A stretch of DNA of 64,000 nucleotides, from the NCBI GenBank assembly GCA_964564625.1, contig CAZMBE010000014.1, positions 16,154 to 80,153 on the forward strand. Reading direction: 5' to 3'. This DNA comes from UBA2185 sp964564625. GTDB taxonomy: Bacteria; Desulfobacterota; Syntrophia; Syntrophales; UBA2185. Made by a program: the position numbers and the translations under genes. Positions within the stretch are counted from its first letter, which is position 1. Every line of letters begins with the position of its first letter. The notes under the pieces were generated by a model that did no database searches, was not told where the DNA came from, and was given only the letters and a program-made list of their open reading frames with translations. This document shows, one piece after another, positions 59,367 to 64,000 of this stretch.

Positions 59367-60180
59367 GAACATCCTCACCCAGATAGGCTTTAATTACTTC
59401 GGGATTTACCCTTATTTGCTGCGGTGTGCCCCGGGCGATCATTTTACCGTAGTCCATGACATAGATAGAATCGGAAAGACTCATGACCAGCCTCATGTCG
59501 TGCTCAATGAGGAGGATGGAGATATTTCCCTCATCACGAATACGGAGAATCAATGTCTCAAGCTCCTTTGTTTCCTGAGGGTTCATACCGGCGGCAGGCT
59601 CATCAAGGAGGAGCAGGAATGGATCAGTAGCAATTGCGCGGGCAATCTCCAGGCGTCGCTGGGCCCCGTATGGGAGGTTTCTGGCCAGCAGGTTGACATC
59701 CTCGGAAAGGCCTATCTTTTCTATGATTTCATAGCTTCTTGCGACTATTGCCAGTTCTTCTTCGCGTGTTGCGTTATCTCTGAGGATGGCGCCCAGGATA
59801 CCGGCCTTTGTGCGGCAGTGCCGGCCGATCATCACATTCTCCAGCACTGTCATGTCCGGGAAGAGCCTGATATTCTGAAACGTCCTGGCCACGCCTCTTT
59901 CTGTGATCTTATGGCTGATGAGCCCGTTTATCCTGTGTCGAGCGCCGCCAGGGGGAGTAATGAAAACACCCCCCTCTGTAGGCACATAGATGCCGGTGAT
60001 GCAATTAAAGAAAGTTGTTTTCCCTGCGCCATTGGGACCAATGAGAGCGGTAATCTCTCCGGGCAGGACGTGCAAGTCAACCCGTTCTAAGGCCTTTATG
60101 CCGCCGAAATTCATGCTGAGCTGTGTTACTTCGAGTATAGGATCCATGGTTGTTTTATGCACTCTTTTTGCTTTCTGCAT
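59359..60180 (-). CDS. livG: Branched-chain amino-acid ABC transporter ATPase LivG-type
   Basis: 273 residues. Walker A GPNGAGKTTFFN, long helical insertion GVARTFQNIRLFPDMTVLENVMIG, signature LPYGAQRRLEIARAIATDP, Walker B LLLDEPAAGMNP, IEHDMRLVMSL H-loop. ATG 60180 has AGGGAGA upstream; ATG 60147 is an alternative. It overlaps livM. Drives import of leucine, isoleucine, valine or similar ligands. Confidence 0.95.
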   Translation of the reverse strand: MQKAKRVHKTTMDPILEVTQLSMNFGGIKALERVDLHVLPGEITALIGPNGAGKTTFFNCITGIYVPTEGGVFITPPGGARHRINGLISHKITERGVARTFQNIRLFPDMTVLENVMIGRHCRTKAGILGAILRDNATREEELAIVARSYEIIEKIGLSEDVNLLARNLPYGAQRRLEIARAIATDPFLLLLDEPAAGMNPQETKELETLILRIRDEGNISILLIEHDMRLVMSLSDSIYVMDYGKMIARGTPQQIRVNPEVIKAYLGEDVHA

Positions 60181-61405
60181 TCTCCCTGTGAAATTCGTAG
60201 GTTCTGCGGATGCCTGTGATGATCCCTTGAGGTCGGAAAATCATCATGATCACCATAATGATTCCGAAAAGGAGCATCCGGTAGTCGCTGAAAGCCCGCA
60301 GGTATTCCGGCAGCAGGATCAGCAGGAAGGCGCCGATAATGATACCCGCAATAGAACCCATGCCGCCAAGTACGACAATGGAGAGAATCATGGCCGATTC
60401 CAGAAAAGTGAAACTTCCGGGGTTCACAAAGGTGGTCTTTGCCGCAAAGATAACCCCGACAAGACCCGCCCAGGTAGACCCCAGGGCAAACGCGGTCAGT
60501 TTTACCCTGGTCTTATCAATGCCCATGGCCTGGCACGCTATCTCATCCTCCCGGAGGGCAAGTAAAGCCCTTCCTATGCGAGAATCCTGTAAACGGTTCA
60601 CGACGAATACAGTGATTATACAGAAGATAATCATGAGAAAATATAAATACACAGTTGCTTCGTGAAGGCTCATTTCCATGCCGAAAAGACCGGGCCTGGG
60701 AATTCCTGAGATGCCGCTGGGTCCGAAAGAAAATTCGTTCCAGTTTTCCAGGACTATCCGGGTGATCTCCCCGAAACCGAGGGTGACGATCGCCAGGTAG
60801 TCACCCTGCAAGCGAAGGACCGGCAACGCTAAAATGATCCCGAGGAAAGTAGCGGCGAGCGCCCCCAGGGGGAGTGCCAGCCAGAAACCAACGCCAAAAT
60901 GCTGGTACAGAAGGGCGTACGTGTAGGCTCCTGCTGCATAGAAGGCAACGTAGCCAAGGTTCAGAAGCCCTGCCTGACCCACGACGATATTGAGGCCGAG
61001 TCCCAGGACCACATACATGAGGGCGGTGGTCATAATATTTGTCTGGTAGGTAGAAAAAACAAAGGGAAAAATGACCGCGAAAGCAGCAATGGCTCCCAGG
61101 GTGGGAAGAAAAATCCTGCGATTATTGAGGATGCGGTGAGTGAACGGACGTTCCTCTTTTCCTGATTCTGCTCCCATGGGCGCTCTTTTCGTAATTTTTT
61201 TCTCCGAGAGGTAGCGCCACAGAAATGAAACGACAAAACTCCCACACCCGACATACAGCAGATTCATCCAGCGCCATTCGATGATGTTTTCAATGGTGTT
61301 GACCCGGATCACCATGACAGGAAAGGTGAGGAATATGAACCAGAGTGAAATTATGACGGAATGCTTTATTCCTTCTATGTAGCTTGACGTATGCATAGTA
61401 TTCAT
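60155..61405 (-). CDS. livM: Branched-chain amino-acid ABC transporter permease LivM-type
   Basis: 416 residues with about ten helices. Conserved permease motif LALREDEIACQAMGIDKTRVKLTAFALGSTWAGLVGVI and GQAGLLNLGYVAFYAAGAYTYALL mark LivM. N-terminal 100 residues are extra, with two helices (SVIISLWFIFLTFPVMVIRV). ATG overlaps livH stop (ATGA). Confidence 0.95.
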   Translation of the reverse strand: MNTMHTSSYIEGIKHSVIISLWFIFLTFPVMVIRVNTIENIIEWRWMNLLYVGCGSFVVSFLWRYLSEKKITKRAPMGAESGKEERPFTHRILNNRRIFLPTLGAIAAFAVIFPFVFSTYQTNIMTTALMYVVLGLGLNIVVGQAGLLNLGYVAFYAAGAYTYALLYQHFGVGFWLALPLGALAATFLGIILALPVLRLQGDYLAIVTLGFGEITRIVLENWNEFSFGPSGISGIPRPGLFGMEMSLHEATVYLYFLMIIFCIITVFVVNRLQDSRIGRALLALREDEIACQAMGIDKTRVKLTAFALGSTWAGLVGVIFAAKTTFVNPGSFTFLESAMILSIVVLGGMGSIAGIIIGAFLLILLPEYLRAFSDYRMLLFGIIMVIMMIFRPQGIITGIRRTYEFHRENAESKKSA

Positions 61406-62304
61406 ACTTTTTGAGAGGTTGTGTGCCCCAAAAGCCCGGAAGGTTTGAATATCAATATTACGATAAGAAGGATAAACGCGAAGGCATCTTCGTAATCGCT
61501 CGATATATACCCTGTACCGAAGCTTTCCGTAAAGCCCAGCACCAGAGCTCCCAGGACCGCCCCGGGGATACTGCCGATACCGCCCAGCACCGCGGCGGTA
61601 AACGCCTTGATCCCCGCGATAAAACCAATGTAGAAGTTAATACGTCCAATATGGGAGGCAATCAGTACCCCTCCAACCGCGGCCAGGGCAGAACCAATAA
61701 TAAATGTGTTTGAAATTACGCGGTTTACATTGACACCGACCAGCATTGCCATGTTTCTGTCCTGGGCTGTGGCCCGCATAGCCTTCCCCATGCGCGTGCA
61801 TTTTATCAGAAGTGTTAACAGGAGCATGATCATTACAGTAGTAAGAATGATGATGAATTCCGTGGAACCTATGAGTTCAGTGTAAGGTTCAATGAATTTT
61901 AAATCCGGCAGCAGATTGGGAAAAGGGAGGAAATCCGAGGTCTGAGCGAGGAGAATGTAATTCTGGAGGAAAATGGACATGCCGATGGCGCTAATCAGCG
62001 GGGAAAGTCTGGAAGCCTGACGGAGGGGCTTGTACGCGACTTTTTCTACCGTGAACCCGTAGGCCGCGGAGTATAGTATCGCGACAACCGATGCCAGAAT
62101 AAGGACGGACATACCGCTCATTCCCGACATGGCCAGGACACTTGCAACAATCAGGGCCGTAAAAGCACCGATCATGTAGATTTCACCATGGGCAAAATTG
62201 ATCAGTTCGATGATACCGTAGACCATGGTGTAGCCCAGAGCAATGAGGGCGTATATGCTGCCCCTGGTGAGGCCACCGACACACAGTTCTAAGAAATAGT
62301 CCAT
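61402..62304 (-). CDS. livH: Branched-chain amino-acid ABC transporter permease LivH-type
   Basis: 300 residues, about eight membrane segments. GSIYALIALGYTMVYGIIELINFAHGEIYMIGAF is the LivH signature; ATAQDRNMAMLVGVNVNRVISNTFIIGSALAAVGGVLI is the EAA-like loop. First permease after the substrate-binding gene, separated by a 189-base repeat-bearing gap. Confidence 0.95.
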   Translation of the reverse strand: MDYFLELCVGGLTRGSIYALIALGYTMVYGIIELINFAHGEIYMIGAFTALIVASVLAMSGMSGMSVLILASVVAILYSAAYGFTVEKVAYKPLRQASRLSPLISAIGMSIFLQNYILLAQTSDFLPFPNLLPDLKFIEPYTELIGSTEFIIILTTVMIMLLLTLLIKCTRMGKAMRATAQDRNMAMLVGVNVNRVISNTFIIGSALAAVGGVLIASHIGRINFYIGFIAGIKAFTAAVLGGIGSIPGAVLGALVLGFTESFGTGYISSDYEDAFAFILLIVILIFKPSGLLGHTTSQKV

Positions 62305-62329
62305 TCCTTAATTTTTAAATATAGTTATG

Positions 62330-62490
62330 TAAAATATGAATTAGCAAGCGGCGAAGTAAATAGCTCCAGAGGCAAGGCGCGCAAGGCCTGAGGAATGAGT
62401 CGTCCTGGGATGTACGTCGCATAGCCTGCCCCGTGCTTGACACGGGGAAGGATGAAGCGCAACGCAGCATATTGACTTTTTACAATGCCG
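62330..62490. repeat. Dispersed palindromic repeat between livH and livK
   Basis: Contains CCCCGTG-CTTGA-CACGGGG hairpin and, near the end, TTGACTTTTTAC, shared with the segment at about 7672. It is typical of the dispersed non-coding repeats of this kind of genome. It lies inside the liv operon and may act as an mRNA stability or attenuation element between livK and livH. Confidence 0.5.
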
Positions 62491-62493
62491 CCA

Positions 62494-63627
62494 TCATCTT
62501 ATCTCCACGTAAACCCCGCCCTGGACCTGGTACATGGAAAATCCCACGCCGATAGCGTCTCCTTTGTTGTCAAACTTGATCTTCCCCAGAGGAGTCTCCA
62601 CGTAATGAGAACGGAGGGCTTTGCTTACTTTTGCGTAATCCGTGGAGCCGGCTTTTTTAATGGCATTGAGAAGGGCCTGCGCCCCCGCATAACCATTGAT
62701 GAAGAATGCTCCCGGTTCAGAACCATAGGTTCTTTTATGCGCCTCAACGGCAGCGATGGCCAGAGGATTTTTCGATGTGTCTTTATGACTCGTTGCATAC
62801 ACACCTTCTGCATATCTTCCCGCCACTTTGATGAAGGTGTTGTCTTTGACCCCGTCGTCGGAGATAAACAGGGTTCTCATGTTCTTCCTGCGCATCTGAG
62901 ACACAATGGTGGCTGCTTCCGGGTGATAACCGCCATATATTACCGCTTCTGCACCGGATTGCTTGATTTTTTGCACCACCGCGGAGTAATCAACAGCACC
63001 GGGGGTAACACCCTCAAATAGGACGACGGTTGCCTGGTTTGAATCGTTGATATATTTTTTCGCGTTTTCCGCAAATCCCTTGCCGTAGTCTCCCTTATCA
63101 TGCAGAACGGCAATTTTTCTCACCTTAAGGTTTTTGATAGTAAAATCTACAGATAGCCTTGCCTGGTTCCTGTCGTAGCCGATGGTTCTGTAAAAATTAG
63201 GATATTTCCCGCTTTGGGTCAGTTCCGTATTGGTGGCAGATGGGGATAGAACAATAATCCTGGCCTCTTTATAAATGCCGATCGCTGATTTCGTTGCCCC
63301 GCTGCAGATATGTCCAAGGACTACGTGTGCTCCTTGAGAAACGAGCTTAGTTGCGGTGTTTGTGGCGACTTCAGGTTTGCAGACATCGTCCTCGGCAAGG
63401 AGTTCCACCTTTCTTCCAAGGATACCACCTTTTGCATTGATGTCCCTGACTACCAGTTCTGCCGCCCTCACGGTTGGAATGCCATATGAAGCCAGATCTC
63501 CGCTATGGGAACCGGCGACCCCCAGTTTGATCGTGTCCGCGGCAGGCAATGGCGCCGGAATCGCAAAGGTGAGGCAAATGACGGCCACTATTGAAAAAAG
63601 TGAGATATTTATACAACGAGTCATCAT
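62494..63627 (-). CDS. livK: Branched-chain amino-acid ABC transporter substrate-binding protein LivK-type
   Basis: 377 residues from ATG 63627, preceded by GGGGAGG. The signal peptide (CINISLFSIVAVICLTFAIPAPLPAA) precedes DTIKLGVAGSHSGDLASYGI, the periplasmic-binding type-1 fold of Leu/Ile/Val-binding proteins, with RAAELVVRDINAKGGILGRKVELL and VLGHICSGATKSAIGIYKEA. It presents amino acids or short amides to LivHM. First gene of the operon. Confidence 0.95.
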   Translation of the reverse strand: MMTRCINISLFSIVAVICLTFAIPAPLPAADTIKLGVAGSHSGDLASYGIPTVRAAELVVRDINAKGGILGRKVELLAEDDVCKPEVATNTATKLVSQGAHVVLGHICSGATKSAIGIYKEARIIVLSPSATNTELTQSGKYPNFYRTIGYDRNQARLSVDFTIKNLKVRKIAVLHDKGDYGKGFAENAKKYINDSNQATVVLFEGVTPGAVDYSAVVQKIKQSGAEAVIYGGYHPEAATIVSQMRRKNMRTLFISDDGVKDNTFIKVAGRYAEGVYATSHKDTSKNPLAIAAVEAHKRTYGSEPGAFFINGYAGAQALLNAIKKAGSTDYAKVSKALRSHYVETPLGKIKFDNKGDAIGVGFSMYQVQGGVYVEIR

Positions 63628-63700
63628 ACCATCCTCCCCATCATAATAAGATGTGATTGCGATACTTAAATTATACATCGAGTGAATGCAAGCACTAACT

Positions 63701-64000
63701 CTAATCTCCGATTATCTTCACCAGAACCCTTTTCTTTCTTCTCCCGTCGAATTCACCATAGAAGATTTGTTCCCAGGGCCCAAAATCAAGTCCGCCGCCG
63801 GTAATGGCGACAATGACGTCCCTCCCCATAATCTGCCGCTTCAGGTGAGCATCACCATTATCCTCACCTGTCCGATTGTGGCGGTACTGTGAAACAGGCT
63901 CATGTGGAGCAAGTTTTTCGAGCCATTCTTCATAATCCTGATGGAGGCCTGATTCATCATCGTTGATAAAAACCGATGCGGTGATGTGCATGGCATTGAC
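63701..64000 (-). CDS. YjbQ/UPF0047 family protein, C-terminal part (runs off right edge)
   Basis: About 99 C-terminal residues are visible, ending LVKIIGD. HITASVFINDDESGLHQDYEEWLEKLAPHEPVSQYRHNRTGEDNGDAHLKRQIMGRDV and GGGLDFGPWEQIFYGEFDGRRKKRV match the YjbQ family, which has a His/Asp site and a weak thiamine-phosphate synthase activity in E. coli. The N-terminal part is outside the window. Function in this organism unknown. Confidence 0.92.
   Translation of the reverse strand, partial: VNAMHITASVFINDDESGLHQDYEEWLEKLAPHEPVSQYRHNRTGEDNGDAHLKRQIMGRDVIVAITGGGLDFGPWEQIFYGEFDGRRKKRVLVKIIGD

Overview
The window looks like a chromosomal segment of an anaerobic, syntrophy- or sulfate-reducer-like member of the Desulfobacterota (old Deltaproteobacteria; a Syntrophus/Smithella-type lineage is my best guess). 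This is inferred from gene content: two aldehyde:ferredoxin oxidoreductase (AOR) family proteins, an ADP-forming acyl-CoA synthetase, a biotin-dependent acyl-CoA carboxylase, polyferredoxin, ferredoxin:thioredoxin reductase, RdgC, a complete Liv transporter, and the small dispersed palindromic repeats typical of such genomes. No rRNA, tRNA, CRISPR array, intact prophage or intact insertion sequence was seen.

Layout. 1-4.2 kb (+): end of an NlpC/P60 hydrolase, ADP-forming acyl-CoA synthetase, ElbB, TruA. 4.3-6.5 kb (-): patatin lipase, acyl-CoA thioesterase and a small Cys-rich lipoprotein broken by an in-frame TAA. 6.7-7.7 kb is an accessory scar: REP-like palindrome, orphan ORF, AT-rich repeats, and a frameshifted, truncated N-terminus of an integron-type tyrosine recombinase. 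7.7-19 kb: housekeeping mix (PIF1-like helicase, Hsp33, radical SAM, glucan phosphorylase, LapA, DUF1846, HisF, zinc-ribbon repeat protein).

19.1-31.3 kb (+) is the metabolic core: Zn-ADH, SCP2-like protein, two tandem Fe-ADHs (the first lacking two of four metal ligands), acyl-CoA carboxylase beta and alpha (BC-BCCP), RdgC, AOR, a 4x[4Fe-4S] ferredoxin, glutaredoxin and ferredoxin:thioredoxin reductase. Together these suggest alcohol/aldehyde/acid interconversion linked to ferredoxin, CoA-ester carboxylation and thiol redox control. A second AOR-family protein and TypA/BipA follow at 34.4-38.5 kb.

38.5-46 kb: a cobalamin riboswitch with its own promoter but no recognisable B12 gene, an orphan flagellar-rod-like protein, a DMT transporter, a J-domain protein, and the thiSGHE operon under a TPP riboswitch with an intrinsic terminator; then a bacterioferritin and a ferredoxin-fused nitroreductase. 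47-57 kb is loosely packed with small proteins. It holds a 55-codon membrane-protein ORF interrupted by an in-frame TGA followed at once by a hairpin (candidate selenoprotein), and an HD-GYP gene split by an in-frame TAA. 57.1-64 kb (-): a dnaJ-orf42-CBM48 chain with ATGA overlaps, the livKHMGF branched-chain amino-acid ABC operon, and the C-terminal part of a YjbQ-family protein running off the right edge.

Most notable for follow-up: the TGA-interrupted ORF, the orphan B12 riboswitch unit, the degenerate Fe-ADH paired with an intact paralogue, the integron integrase remnant, and the recurrence of in-frame nonsense codons in otherwise well-preserved genes.
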